Shown piece after piece: positions 10,194 through 19,553 of a stretch of DNA of 64,000 nt (positions are counted from its first letter, which is position 1; each line of letters opens with the position of its first letter). A model generated the notes under the pieces. That model saw nothing but the letters and a program-made list of their open reading frames with translations. It searched no databases and had not been told where the DNA came from. The stretch comes from Rebecca billardiae RCC1528 (lineage: Eukaryota; Haptophyta). The DNA is taken from the NCBI GenBank assembly GCA_965240325.2, contig OZ251232.1, forward strand, positions 1,736,001 to 1,800,000. The letters run 5' to 3'. Position numbers and translations under genes: made by a program.

Positions 10194-10904
10194 ATGGGAG
10201 TATGCCACTCCACGGGTGCCAACGCGGACGAGGCGTGGTCCAGCATGCCTCAGAAGAAGGTGGACAAGTCCATGAACGACGCGGTCGCCACCAAGATGGA
10301 GCGTGTCCCCGAGCTCGATCGCGAGCGCGAGTGGTCTGCGGCCGAAATCGCGGCGCTCTCGAGCACCGAGCAGCCATGGGAAACGGTCACCGATGACCCC
10401 CGCGGTTTGCGCTTTGACTACCCGACGGCATGGCAGTTGGTCGGTCCGCGCACCATTGGCGTGTCGCGCTACGAGCGGCTGGTGCGAACCGCGCACGTGC
10501 TCAACAAGACGCACATCCGCTGCAGCGCCGAGATGTCCATAGGCTTCGCACACTTCAACCCCAAGAAGCCGCGCCAGAAGATCTCGCTCGAGACGTACGA
10601 CAAGATGACGGCCCAAATCGAAGCGAGCTCACGCAAGGTCGAGGGCTGCATCCTGCTCACGAGCGAGAAGCTGGATGCGGGCGTGTTCAAGGGGAGCAAG
10701 TACCCTGTGGTGCACACCATCTCCAAGTTTGCGCAGCCTGACGGCACGACGAGCCGCGTGGAGCAGTGGATGCTGCTGAGTGTGGACCGCACAACCCAGT
10801 GCGTGCTCACCACCTTCAACTCGGACCTGCCAGCGGCCGAGACGTACGGTGCGATGCAGCACCGGTTCATCAAGTCCGTCGAGCTGCCGAAGGGTCAGTA
10901 CTGA
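10194..10904 (+). CDS. Small protein with N-myristoylation signal and PsbP/Mog1-like fold (tentative)
   Basis: The protein is 236 aa. I chose the ATG at 10194 because it gives MGVCHSTG, a strong N-myristoylation signal (Gly2, Ser6) with a palmitoylatable Cys4, suggesting membrane attachment. The in-frame sequence further upstream is antisense to the PLD gene. Residues about 70-232 (LRFDYPTAWQLVG, QIEASSRKVEGC, GSKYPVVHTISKFA, VEQWMLLSVDRTTQCVLTTF, HRFIKSVEL) show the alternating pattern and the ending F..SV.L seen in Mog1/PsbP-fold proteins. That fold assignment is pattern-based and tentative. It is divergent from the PLD gene with 246 bp between starts. Confidence 0.65.
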   Translation: MGVCHSTGANADEAWSSMPQKKVDKSMNDAVATKMERVPELDREREWSAAEIAALSSTEQPWETVTDDPRGLRFDYPTAWQLVGPRTIGVSRYERLVRTAHVLNKTHIRCSAEMSIGFAHFNPKKPRQKISLETYDKMTAQIEASSRKVEGCILLTSEKLDAGVFKGSKYPVVHTISKFAQPDGTTSRVEQWMLLSVDRTTQCVLTTFNSDLPAAETYGAMQHRFIKSVELPKGQY

Positions 10905-11855
10905 GCGTGTGCTGCCACATCGAAAGAGGGCCCCTGCGCTAGGTTGTGGCCCCACGCGGCAGCCGCCCGGACATGCCGGACCAGGTCCTGCCGCGGGCCG
11001 CGCGGCCCCGAGCCGCGCGGGCCGGGACCGCTGGGTGGCGCCGCTCGCTGAGCGGCGCGCTCAGCGTCCTGCTCGGTGACAGCACTTGAGTCGGTGAGCG
11101 CGCGGCGAACACGAGCTGCTGCCTGAAACTTTTACGCGTGCAGCGCGCGGCAGCGAAGCGCGGTATAAACGGGTGTGAGGGTGTCGGGCGGACATAGATC
11201 TGATAGTGGCAAGTAGCGACCGTCGGACTCTATGGCGCGGCGGCAGCCACATTATTATGCCCGCGCCATATCTGATCAGTGATCAGATCCGACCGATCAG
11301 TCCATCCGCCCGTGTCCGGCATGGGCCGGCCAGCGGTCAGCGCCCCGCCGCGCCGCAGCAGCGGCCGCGTCTGGGCCGAGGCGCCGCTCCGCGAGTCCGC
11401 GAGGCTCGGTCACCCGCACTCGGCCGCAGCAGTCCCGACTCATCACGCGATATATATATATATCGTCGCGATATATATATGCTGATGATCATCGGAGGAA
11501 TAACGGATATATGGATGACGACGTAACAGTGGTAACTCAGTGGCCCGCGTCGTTCCCGATCAGCAATTATAGTAGATCTACTAATATTACACGGTATAGG
11601 GTAGTCCGTAGAGTCTCAGACCGCCGCCGTCATCAATCATATCGGATCGACATCATCGATGATATCAATTCCGCGTCGTCGAGTTCGTCGGTGCCGCCGC
11701 CAATATTATTTAGTCTTATAATACATCGACAGAGTCGTCATCGGCGGATATCTTCGCCCTCGGCGCGCATGCCGCAGCATATATTGAGCATAATCATCAG
11801 CCGCCGTCAGTGACGAATCGTCCCATCGTCAGGCAAGTCGGCGAGCGCGCGTCGC
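10905..11855. other. Intergenic region with AT-rich second half
   Basis: After the small myristoylated gene the sequence is GC-rich to about 11,420, then becomes markedly AT-richer (11,440-11,810) with two short TA runs at about 11451-11464 and 11469-11479 separated by CGTCGCG, forming an imperfect palindrome. No gene is supported. Confidence 0.5.
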
Positions 11856-14459
11856 TCATTGCTGCGAATGCTGCCGGCTGACCGTGGTCGGCTCGTCTGC
11901 TGCCACCGTGGCATCACCACCGCTCTTCGTCCGCCTGGCCGCGGTCGCAGTCGCAGCCTGCGCAAAGCCCATCGCGCCGCGCATGCCTCTGATCTCGGCC
12001 TTCATCTCCTGCTCGCGCTCCACGCCCGCGCGGTGCCCGCCGTCGGCCGGACTGGCGGCGAGCAGCGTGCTGCCGCGCCGCGCGCCGCTCGCGCCGCCGT
12101 TCGTCGGCGACGGGAGCAGCGCGTTGCTCTCCGACAGGCTCAGCGTGTCCTGGAGCGCCGCAAAGCCGCCGTTCGCAGAGGCTGTCGGGGAGGGTGCCGC
12201 CACCGAGCCGCTTGGTGAGCGCCGCAGCGCGGGCACGCCGCCGTCGAATCGAGGCCGGTCGGCGTCCTCGAGCAGCGCACCCGCGCGCCTGTACAGCGGC
12301 GACATGGACTCGAGCTCGAGCTGGCCCTCGATCGACGTGTCCAGCTTGATCGTCACCGCCGAGCGGTTGCGCGGGCCGCCGGGCGCAGCCGCTGTCGTCT
12401 CATCACGCTCCACCGTCTCGGCTCGAGTCGTGCGGTCGTTGGCGCGCGTGAGCTTGTGCCCCTGCGAGGCGCAGCGAGCACGGGCGCAATGGGGAGGAGG
12501 ACGGGGCGCGGGGGCGAGGCGGGTCAGGCCGTGCGGGCGGAGTGCCACCGCGCTGCGGAGGCGACGGCGCGCAGACCTGCGGCGGCCGGGTAGCGTGCCG
12601 CAGGCGTTGCGCGCCGCTCTCGCGCGCGTGCGCCGCCGCGCGCCGCGCGCCGCGCGCTCGCGCAGCACCCGCTTGATGGTCGACACAAGGTCAGGCAGGA
12701 GGTCAGTGAGTGTGCCAAAGTGCAGCACGTCGAGGCGGAGCATCACGCACTCGGTGCGCGTGCGCACGGTCGACGTGCGCTTGCCGTACCCGCTCGAGAG
12801 CAGCGCGAACTCGCCGATGCAAGACACGCGCTCGTGCGCCGACAACGTCGCGACACGCACCGGCGGCGCGCCCTCGACCGCGGCGTCGACGAAGACCTCG
12901 ACAACGCCGGTGGCGTGGACGAAGAGGCAGTCGGCGCGATCGCCCTGGTACACGACCACCGAGCCGCGCTCGTAGTGCTCCACCGAGAAGAGCGGCAGCA
13001 GCCGCGGCTCGTTGGCCGCCCGCTCGAACAGCGGGCACTGCGCGAGGTGGCTGCTCACGACAGCAGACTGGCACGCGTCTCGCACAGAGGAGGGGGCGTG
13101 CGCGCGGCCGATGGCGAGGACGAGGCACTCGGAGGTGGCGACGGCCGTGCCGAGCCGCGGGAGCTGGCGCGTGGCGCACCCCTCCTTGCCGAACACCCGC
13201 GGCCGCGACGTCGCCACGCGCCGCTCGTACACGTCTCTCCTGCTGCGCTGGTCAGTGACCACGACTGAGCCCGTCAGCAGTACAGCCATCCAGCTCGCGG
13301 GCGCGCCGTCTCGGTAGATCTTGTGGTCCCGCGGGTAGGTGTGCAGCTCGGCCTCGCTCGCGAGGGCGGCGAGCTCCTCGAGCGAGAGCGCCGAGAAGAG
13401 CGGCACCGCGCGCAGCGCCTCGACCGCCTTCTCCAGCGGCATCTGCGGCTGCGCGTCTGATTGGACGGCCTCGCCCTCCCCCGCCTCGGGCGCGTCCGGC
13501 GGGACTGCGCTCCCTCTCTGCGCGCCGTCGACCGAGCTGAAGCTGCCGTCGCCGTCCGCCTCCGACAGCTCGGCGCCCGAGCGCACGCGCTGCACGCCGC
13601 GCGGCTGCGCCCCACGCTGGCTGGCCGAGCGCTCGCTGCCGAAGCTGCCCGCACCGCCTGCCAACTCGCTGTCCACCGCGTCCGCGTCCGAGGCCGCGGC
13701 CTCGCCGGCGGCCGCCGGCGCGGCTGCGGCGTTGGGCTCCGTGTCGCGGCTGAGCGCGCGCGAGCCGGCGAGGCGCATGCGCGTGACACGCAGTCGACGC
13801 CCGCCCGTCGACTTGGGCGAAGGCGTCAGCGCCACGGCCGCGGCCGCCTCGTCCGTCGCGCCTCGAACTGGGAGGCCGAGGCCGCCGGCGCTCTCGTCCG
13901 CACCCGCGCCCAGGCTGGCGAGGCTGGGCGCGCTCGCGTCGAGCTGGATGCCCATCCCGGTGAAGCTGAGTCGTTTCAGCTGGTCCGCGGTCGTGACCGC
14001 CGCCAAGTGCGAGCGCAGCTCGCTCGTCGCCGCGCCTTGTGTCTGCTGCAGCTGGCGTCGACGGAGCTGCGTAAACATGCTGACGTCAGCGTCGGCGCCG
14101 CCGTCGGCGCCGGCGACGGCGGGGAGCGCGCCATCCCTGGGCTCCGGAGCGGTCACGACGATGCCATGCCTCTCTTGCGCGCCCCCGGTGTCCGCGCGGG
14201 CGCGGAAGACACGCCCTTTCCGCCCCGTCGCGCGAGGGTCCGCGAAGAGGGGAGGCATCGGCTGCCGCCGGATGGCCTGACGCTCGAGCTCGCGCCGCGT
14301 GAGCGCGAGCTGGCGTGAGTAGTCGGGGACGTCCTCTGACGTGAGGGATAGGCTCCGTTTGCGGGGCTGGCGAAGCCGCACGAGCGGGCGCCCCCGTGCG
14401 CCATTGAGCGGCGGCAGTGTGCCGGGTTGGGCTTGTGGGGTGGTGGCGGGAGTCGTCAT
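11856..14459 (-). CDS. Protein with two cyclic nucleotide-binding domains
   Basis: The open frame is 867 codons from the ATG at 14459. Residues 1-335 are low complexity. Two cNMP-binding (CAP-like) domains follow. The first, about 340-450, has PLEKAVEALRAVPLFSALSLEEL and KIYRDGAPASWMAVLLTGSVVV. The second, about 465-595, has CPLFERAANEPRLLPLF, YERGSVVVYQGDRADCLFVHATGVVEVF and CIGEFALL. In the second the phosphate-binding cassette is only partly conserved (GEFALL present, the following Arg-Thr-Ala replaced by SSGYGKRTST). Such tandem domains occur in protein kinase A regulatory subunits and in orphan algal proteins. No kinase or channel segment is visible. The Arg/Pro-rich stretch at about residues 600-665 is probably an in-frame unspliced intron ending at a CGCAG acceptor near 12462. 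Confidence 0.8.
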   Translation of the reverse strand: MTTPATTPQAQPGTLPPLNGARGRPLVRLRQPRKRSLSLTSEDVPDYSRQLALTRRELERQAIRRQPMPPLFADPRATGRKGRVFRARADTGGAQERHGIVVTAPEPRDGALPAVAGADGGADADVSMFTQLRRRQLQQTQGAATSELRSHLAAVTTADQLKRLSFTGMGIQLDASAPSLASLGAGADESAGGLGLPVRGATDEAAAAVALTPSPKSTGGRRLRVTRMRLAGSRALSRDTEPNAAAAPAAAGEAAASDADAVDSELAGGAGSFGSERSASQRGAQPRGVQRVRSGAELSEADGDGSFSSVDGAQRGSAVPPDAPEAGEGEAVQSDAQPQMPLEKAVEALRAVPLFSALSLEELAALASEAELHTYPRDHKIYRDGAPASWMAVLLTGSVVVTDQRSRRDVYERRVATSRPRVFGKEGCATRQLPRLGTAVATSECLVLAIGRAHAPSSVRDACQSAVVSSHLAQCPLFERAANEPRLLPLFSVEHYERGSVVVYQGDRADCLFVHATGVVEVFVDAAVEGAPPVRVATLSAHERVSCIGEFALLSSGYGKRTSTVRTRTECVMLRLDVLHFGTLTDLLPDLVSTIKRVLRERAARGARRRTRARAARNACGTLPGRRRSARRRLRSAVALRPHGLTRLAPAPRPPPHCARARCASQGHKLTRANDRTTRAETVERDETTAAAPGGPRNRSAVTIKLDTSIEGQLELESMSPLYRRAGALLEDADRPRFDGGVPALRRSPSGSVAAPSPTASANGGFAALQDTLSLSESNALLPSPTNGGASGARRGSTLLAASPADGGHRAGVEREQEMKAEIRGMRGAMGFAQAATATAARRTKSGGDATVAADEPTTVSRQHSQQ

Positions 14460-14579
14460 CGCAGTTCGGAGTGTACAGTAGTACAGTTTAGGCCCTACAG
14501 TTTACTATATATATACGTACCCATACGACTGTACTAAGAAGAGACGTGCGACAGTCATGGCGGCTGCCGCCTGGAGCTG
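14460..14579. promoter_or_regulatory. Short bidirectional upstream region
   Basis: Only 120 bp separate the start codons of the divergent cNMP-binding and SGNH hydrolase genes, so both promoters must lie here or inside 5' exons. The segment contains two TACAGTTTA words, a TATATATATA tract at about 14505-14514 that could act as a TATA element, and a diverged copy of the 47-bp repeat C found near pirin. Confidence 0.4.
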
Positions 14580-14580
14580 A
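14557..14580 (+). other. Upstream mini-ORF overlapping the SGNH hydrolase start (TGATG)
   Basis: An ATG at 14557 opens an eight-codon frame (seven residues plus stop, MAAAAWS) whose TGA at 14578-14580 shares its last base with the ATG of the hydrolase. If transcription starts upstream of it, this stop-start overlap is the classical arrangement for translational reinitiation and could damp expression. The transcription start is unknown. Confidence 0.45.
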
Positions 14581-16721
14581 TGGCGGCGCCGCGGCACGTG
14601 CGTGGCCTGCTCGGGGTGGCGGTGGCGCTGAGCGCCGGGCTGCTGCTCATCGCCCCCCTCTCGCGTGACGGCTCGAGCAGTACGGCCGTGCCGTCGACGG
14701 CGTTCGCCGCCCGGGCCGTGACCGTGCCTGCGCACCGGCCTGCACGGCTGACCGCGACGGTGCGGCGCGCGCTCGAGCCCGTACGCTTCCCACCCGACGA
14801 GGCCGGTCCGTCCGAGTCGGCGGACGATCAACTCTTTGCCAACGTCTCCGGGCTGGCGCGCCTCACCACCCGAATGCTCGGCGCCAGCGAGCTCTCGCGC
14901 GCGCTCAAGTGGGCGCCGCGCGGTGCGGACTGCGGCTTTGCGCGGCTCTTTGCAGCGCTGGAGGGCGGCGAGCGCGTCAACGTGGTCGCGCTTGGCGGCT
15001 CCGTCACCACCGGTCTCACGTACGTCCGCTCGGGTGGCACGTGGACCTACCACTCCAAGGTGTGCGCCTGGCTGCAGGCCACCTGGCCGCGCGCGCACGT
15101 TGTGAAGAACAACCTGGGCATTTCGGCCGCGGGGCCGTCGCTGCTCGAGCCGTGCGTCGCGTCGAGGCTGCCGCCGGGCGTGCACCTCGTGCTGCTCGAA
15201 TCCGCCGCGGACTTTTGGTCCGGCTTCGGCGCGCGCGACGACGAGAGCGCCGCGCGTGCGTACGAGCGCCTCCTCCGCCAGCTGCTGCGGCGGCCGAGCG
15301 GCGGCGCCGCGGCCGGGCGCGGCGCTGAGCCGCTGCCACCGCCTGTGGTGCTGGAGGTGGCGACACCGACGTTCTGGGCCGCGTCTGGCGCGGCGTCGAA
15401 GGACTGGCCGCGCAAGGCCATGCGCGCGAGCGGGCGCGACACGCTCACCGCCGCCGAGGCGAGCTTCTCCGAGCACGTCGCCGACCCGCTCGTGCGCCGC
15501 GTCGCCTCGCACTACGACGTGCCGCACGCGCTGCAGCGGGCCGCGTACAACGAGGGGCTGGGCGCGGGCATCGCGCAGGCGGCGGGGGGCGGCAACGAGG
15601 GGCTGGGCGCGGGCATCGCGCAGGCGGCGGGGGGCGGCAACGAGGAGCGGGGTGCGGGCATCGCGCAGGCGGCGGGGGGCGGCAACGAGGAGCGGGGTGC
15701 GGGCATCGCGCAGGCGGCGGCGGGCGGCAACGAGGGGCTGGGCGCGGGCATCGCGCAGGCGGCGGGGGCGGCGCAGCCTGCGCTGGGCGGCGCGGGGGCG
15801 GCTGAGCCGTGGCCTCCGCCCGCGAGCACGGCTGCTGGCACAGCCGCGCTGCTCCGGCTGATGCGAGATCGCGTGCACCCGGCCGGGCTCGGCCACTCGC
15901 ACGCTGCGCAGCTGGCCATCGGGCTGCTCCAGCGCGCGCTGCGCGCATGGGTGGAGGCGGGCGGCGACGGGGGCGCAGCGCACCCGCCATGCGTGCCCGC
16001 CGGCCCGCTGCCTGCGCCCCTGTACACTGCCAACTTCGAGACGCGCGCCACGTGCGCGCGCGCCGAGGCGCTGAGACCGTTGGTGGATGGCACGCGTACG
16101 CGCGGCTTTGCGTACGAGGTCGAGGGCACGCCGACGAACCCGAAGCCGGGGCTCGTGGCGCATGACGCGGGCGCGCGGCTCGCGCTGCGGCTCGACTTCC
16201 CGGCGAGCGAGCCGTCGCGCGCGGGGCCGGACGCAAAGGGCGGCTCGCGCGGGGCGCCGCGGGCGCGCGGCGCGCCCCACGCCGCCGCGCCGACAGCCTT
16301 CTATGCCCAGCTAGGGCTGCTCACGAGCTATGCGGGCGGGCAGGGCCGTGCGAACATCAGCTGCGAGGGCGCGTGCGAGTGCCCCTACTGCCTGCAGCGC
16401 GCGGGCAGCTGCCTCTTCGAGGGGCACATCCGCCGCGGCCCGCGCGTGAGCCTGCCGCAGCAGCTGATGGTGTTTGCACGCCGCCCCAAGGGCTGGGCGC
16501 CTGCCGGTGGCAGCGCGGGCGCAGCACGCGCGGACGGGTCGGCGCCGTGCACAGTCCTGATCGACGTGCTCAACGAGACGAGCAGCGGCGGGCACAAGGT
16601 GAAGCTGACGAGCGTGCTCACGCAGCTGAGCATGGTGGGCATGTGGAAGGAGTTCGACCCGTTCGACGCGCTCGGACCCGGAGCAGCAGGCACCGCCCAT
16701 GATGATGCTGACACTGGATGA
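14580..16721 (+). CDS. Membrane-anchored SGNH/GDSL-type hydrolase-like protein
   Basis: The protein is 713 aa. Residues about 8-26 (VRGLLGVAVALSAGLLLIA) form a signal anchor, so it is probably a type II Golgi/ER or secreted protein. Block I of the SGNH superfamily is seen as VNVVALGGSVTTG (about 131-145, nucleophile Ser in GGSV). Block II/III is KNNLGISAAGPS, where the oxyanion Asn/Gly fit. DRVHPAGLGHSHAAQLA (about 430-446) is block V with the catalytic Asp-x-x-His. An Ala/Gly-rich insert of five 15-residue repeats lies between blocks III and V. The C-terminal 200 residues contain a Cys cluster (CEGACECPYCLQRAGSC) and a beta-rich region (VLIDVLNETSSGGHKVKLTSV). Algal proteins of this build are often polysaccharide O-acyl esterases or transferases. 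The substrate is unknown. Confidence 0.78.
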   Translation: MAAPRHVRGLLGVAVALSAGLLLIAPLSRDGSSSTAVPSTAFAARAVTVPAHRPARLTATVRRALEPVRFPPDEAGPSESADDQLFANVSGLARLTTRMLGASELSRALKWAPRGADCGFARLFAALEGGERVNVVALGGSVTTGLTYVRSGGTWTYHSKVCAWLQATWPRAHVVKNNLGISAAGPSLLEPCVASRLPPGVHLVLLESAADFWSGFGARDDESAARAYERLLRQLLRRPSGGAAAGRGAEPLPPPVVLEVATPTFWAASGAASKDWPRKAMRASGRDTLTAAEASFSEHVADPLVRRVASHYDVPHALQRAAYNEGLGAGIAQAAGGGNEGLGAGIAQAAGGGNEERGAGIAQAAGGGNEERGAGIAQAAAGGNEGLGAGIAQAAGAAQPALGGAGAAEPWPPPASTAAGTAALLRLMRDRVHPAGLGHSHAAQLAIGLLQRALRAWVEAGGDGGAAHPPCVPAGPLPAPLYTANFETRATCARAEALRPLVDGTRTRGFAYEVEGTPTNPKPGLVAHDAGARLALRLDFPASEPSRAGPDAKGGSRGAPRARGAPHAAAPTAFYAQLGLLTSYAGGQGRANISCEGACECPYCLQRAGSCLFEGHIRRGPRVSLPQQLMVFARRPKGWAPAGGSAGAARADGSAPCTVLIDVLNETSSGGHKVKLTSVLTQLSMVGMWKEFDPFDALGPGAAGTAHDDADTG
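15549..15773 (+). repeat. In-frame 45-bp minisatellite, five units, inside the SGNH hydrolase gene
   Basis: Units start at 15549, 15594, 15639, 15684 and 15729. Each encodes 15 residues of the type NEGLGAGIAQAAGGG, with EERGAG in units 3 and 4. Being a multiple of three, copy changes would keep the reading frame, so length polymorphism between alleles is expected. Confidence 0.95.
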
Positions 16722-17194
16722 TCGTACGTGCGCTGATGCGCTGCCTGCTGCCACCGTCACGCGCCCCAGGCCAGTCGTAACGGCGGCCGCACGTGTCACC
16801 CGTGGCGCCAGATGGTCTGTCGACTCGTCGTGCCTGATGTGCACGCAGTCCGACAGACTATGATATATGCATCATGGTCAACGCGACCGATGTCCGATTA
16901 GCCTATATCGCCGGGCAAGCGCCTTAGGCGTAGAATATATAGTACTCTAGAGAGAGAGAGAGACTCTGAGAGGGAGAGAGATTCGGTCTCAGATTGTCGC
17001 GCGGCCGGGGCCCGGGCACTGCCGTGGCGCGCGGCGCAGACAGGCCCGCCGGCCGCCCGCCGCGGGCCGCCGGTCGTCGGCCTCTGTTAGTGAGTGTTAT
17101 ACGACTCAAGGTACTAGGTAGGCAGGTAGCTGTACTAAGCTAGCTTATTCAATCAGAACCGGAGTCGGACAGGTCCGACAGGACCGCACAGCGC
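16722..17194. other. Spacer between convergent genes
   Basis: This lies between the 3' ends of the hydrolase and the plastid protein. A GA-rich simple sequence is at about 16950-16985. No gene or known RNA was recognised. Confidence 0.5.
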
Positions 17195-17740
17195 TCATGA
17201 GCACCGACCGCCCTCGATGGGCACGGCGTTGGGCAGCTCGCCAAAGTCAGCGACGGTGAGGCCTGCGACCACGAGGCCCGCGAGCGCTGCAAGGTACGCC
17301 AGCCCCTCCGCCAGCCCCAACAGACCGAACGGTCCGTTGGGCAGGCCGCGCCCAGTCTTCACCTTGGTGAACACAGACGCGCCGATGATCCCGACAATGG
17401 CGAGGTAGCTCACGCCCTCCACGGCCCCGTACAGCCCAAAGGGGCCCGCCGGCAGGCCGCAGCCGGTTGTTTTGAGCGTGAATTCGGAGACGAAGCACAC
17501 AAGCGACGCGAAAGTGCCCAGCACGCCGTACACGCCCAGCTCAGCACCGCCCTCCTCACCAGAGTCGGAAGCAACGATGATCGAGCCAGCGCGCGCGGGA
17601 GCGGCGCGGAAGGTGGGCAGCGCCGGATGTGCCGCGCGTGGCGAGCCGACAAGCGCCACTCTCGGCCGCGTGAACGCCGCAGCTGGCCGCACGAGACCAA
17701 GTACAACCGCCGCGATGACGAGTGCGCGCATCGTCGTCAT
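17195..17740 (-). CDS. Plastid-targeted small membrane protein with duplicated GLPxGPFGL motif
   Basis: The protein is 181 aa from the ATG at 17740 (MTTMRALVIAA). The frame upstream has only a GTG. Residues 4-24 are a hydrophobic signal peptide ending RPAAAF|TRPR. The A-A-F junction followed by a basic, hydroxylated stretch is the bipartite presequence of secondary red plastids, so import through the ER into the plastid is inferred. The mature part has three or four membrane helices and an internal duplication: KTTGCGLPAGPFGLYGAVEG and KTGRGLPNGPFGLLGLAEG, each followed by a helix (VSYLAIVGIIGASVF, LAYLAALAGLVVAG). I have the impression that similar GLP.GP.GL repeats occur in plastid proteins of algae and plants, but I cannot assign a function. 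Confidence 0.78.
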   Translation of the reverse strand: MTTMRALVIAAVVLGLVRPAAAFTRPRVALVGSPRAAHPALPTFRAAPARAGSIIVASDSGEEGGAELGVYGVLGTFASLVCFVSEFTLKTTGCGLPAGPFGLYGAVEGVSYLAIVGIIGASVFTKVKTGRGLPNGPFGLLGLAEGLAYLAALAGLVVAGLTVADFGELPNAVPIEGGRCS

Positions 17741-18102
17741 CGTCCGATCGCCGGGCACCGCCGTCGCGCCGAGAGTTCCAGATTCTCACGTCCGGCCGCG
17801 ACACGACGACGGCGCCGGACCAAGCCGGCGGTTCCATCGGAGGTCCGATGCAGCTTTCCTGCACGGAAGGCCGCCGATCTTTCAAAATTCGCCGCCGCTT
17901 GGCGTCCACGAGGTCGACGAATGGCACCCAATATGAGAGCGGCAGCCAATGACAGGCGAGATCGCCCGAGAAGCCGGGGCTCTCCAGACTTCAGACTTAC
18001 CCGAACGGCGGCGAACAGTTGGGGAATCGTGAGCCGCCGCGACCGAAACCTTCCTCGTTCGAGCGTCGGGTCCAGGGTTCATCCTCGTGCACGTCGTCGG
18101 AG
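17741..18102. promoter_or_regulatory. Bidirectional upstream region
   Basis: This 362-bp region separates two divergent starts (17740 minus and 18103 plus). No core promoter motif could be chosen with confidence. Part of it is open in the frame of the plus-strand gene but contains no ATG. Confidence 0.35.
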
Positions 18103-18675
18103 ATGCGCCGCGCAATGTTTACCGCAGTGCCTCGCACAAGCCGTGCACTCTCGAGCGCGAGCGCGTCGTTGTCATCACAGGCGGCGCAGCGCATGGCGCG
18201 CAGCAGCGCGCGGGGACAGTCCACGCTCTCGGCGCAGGCCGCGCACGATTCGAGCCTCGACTTCATTGGTGCGACGCTCCCGGGCGTGTTGGCGGGCTCG
18301 CGGGCGCACGGCGACGTGCCTCCGGCGGCGACGCCGCTCTCCTTGGCCGAGGAGACTGAGCGCTGGCTCGCCCACCGCCGCGCTGCCGAGCATGCCTCGG
18401 ACGGCCTCACCCTGCGCGAAGTGACCGGCCTGAAGCCGACCGGCACCCTCTCGGCGTGGCAGCAGGACTTCTCGACCTCGGCGACGCCGGCGGCGAGCGA
18501 GTCGGCGGAGAGCATCTCGTACGCGTGCGCTGGGCGCCTTGCCCGTCCCCAGCCGGCGAACGCCTCCACCGTCGCGTGGGCCGCCGAGGTCGAGACGTGG
18601 CTCGCGAACAAGCGCGCTGCCGAGGCAGCCACTGACCACATGCTTGCGCAGGAGATGGTCTGGTGGAAGCCATGA
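18103..18675 (+). CDS. Unknown protein with likely mitochondrial presequence and a duplicated W-L-A motif
   Basis: The protein is 190 aa from the ATG at 18103. Upstream the frame runs only to a TTG. The first 40 residues (MRRAMFTAVPRTSRALSSASA) are rich in Arg, Ser and Ala without acids, as in a mitochondrial or plastid transit peptide. The rest shows two related segments about 80 residues apart: EETERWLAHRRAAEHASDG and EVETWLANKRAAEAATDH, each closed by a KP. The internal repeat argues that this strand, not the 273-codon open frame opposite, is coding. I do not recognise a family. Confidence 0.55.
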   Translation: MRRAMFTAVPRTSRALSSASASLSSQAAQRMARSSARGQSTLSAQAAHDSSLDFIGATLPGVLAGSRAHGDVPPAATPLSLAEETERWLAHRRAAEHASDGLTLREVTGLKPTGTLSAWQQDFSTSATPAASESAESISYACAGRLARPQPANASTVAWAAEVETWLANKRAAEAATDHMLAQEMVWWKP

Positions 18676-19553
18676 CGGGGGCGCGCACGCGGCTCGTGCG
18701 CGGGCGCGAGTGCGGGGTGGGTGGGTGGCGGCAGCCGATCTCTCGTCCGCTGCAATCTAGATCGCCAGAGCCCATCATCCGCGTGCCAGTCCGGCCTCCG
18801 GGCCGCAACTAAGGCCATCCGACTGCGGTTGCCAGGCCCGCCGAGTCACTGAGGCCCGCAGGTGGCACAGGGTCGGGTGTCGGGCTCGGCGGTGCGGCCC
18901 GGATGAGCTGCTTACATGGCTCACTCCTAGGCTCAGTCCGAGCCATCAGCTTCATCGGACCAATACCATTCTGCTGTAGATACTCTGCTCACTGCTGCTT
19001 CACTTGAGTTCACTTCGTCAAGAATCAAGTCACAGTTGTACGTCAAGTGACAGTGTCAGTCACAGTGTTCAGCCGAACCCGGCGGCCGCGCGAGTTCTGA
19101 GAGTGAGAATTCACTGATCACTCTCATCACATCATACTGCATCAGCATACTATCATCGCCGGGGTCCCGCCTCCCAGACCCAGTCCCGGCCGTGGCGGCC
19201 GTCCCACAAGTGCCACAAGACGCACAAGTGACCCAACCCACCGGCACCGGGACGGCCGGGACCGGCCCGCGGCCGCGGCCGGGCGGCAGCAGTCCTAGCT
19301 GCAGCAGCGGCAGCCAGCTGACCGTGGCTGAGCCTGAGGCTCCTGGGGCTGAGGCTGCGGCTCGATAAGTCAAGGACGTCGAAGACGGCGGGGCCCTCTC
19401 GCGGGCGTCACCGCTCCCGACCGCGGCCGCGTCCATGGGCCGAGCCCGCCTCCCGGGCCGCGCCGCCGCGAGCGCCCTGGACTCGGTCCAGACCCCCAGC
19501 CGGCCCGGCGCCTGCGGGACCCACACTCTCTTCATCTGGGCGGTCGCCGTCAA
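18676..19553. other. Spacer between convergent genes
   Basis: This holds the 3' flanks of the presumed mitochondrial protein and RRP6. A stretch rich in TCAAGTCACAGT-like words occupies about 18,995-19,070. Nothing coding is supported. Confidence 0.45.

Noticed and set aside
17997-18818. 273-codon minus-strand open frame
   Set aside because: The plus strand has an internal peptide repeat and a transit-peptide-like start, so it is the more likely coding strand.
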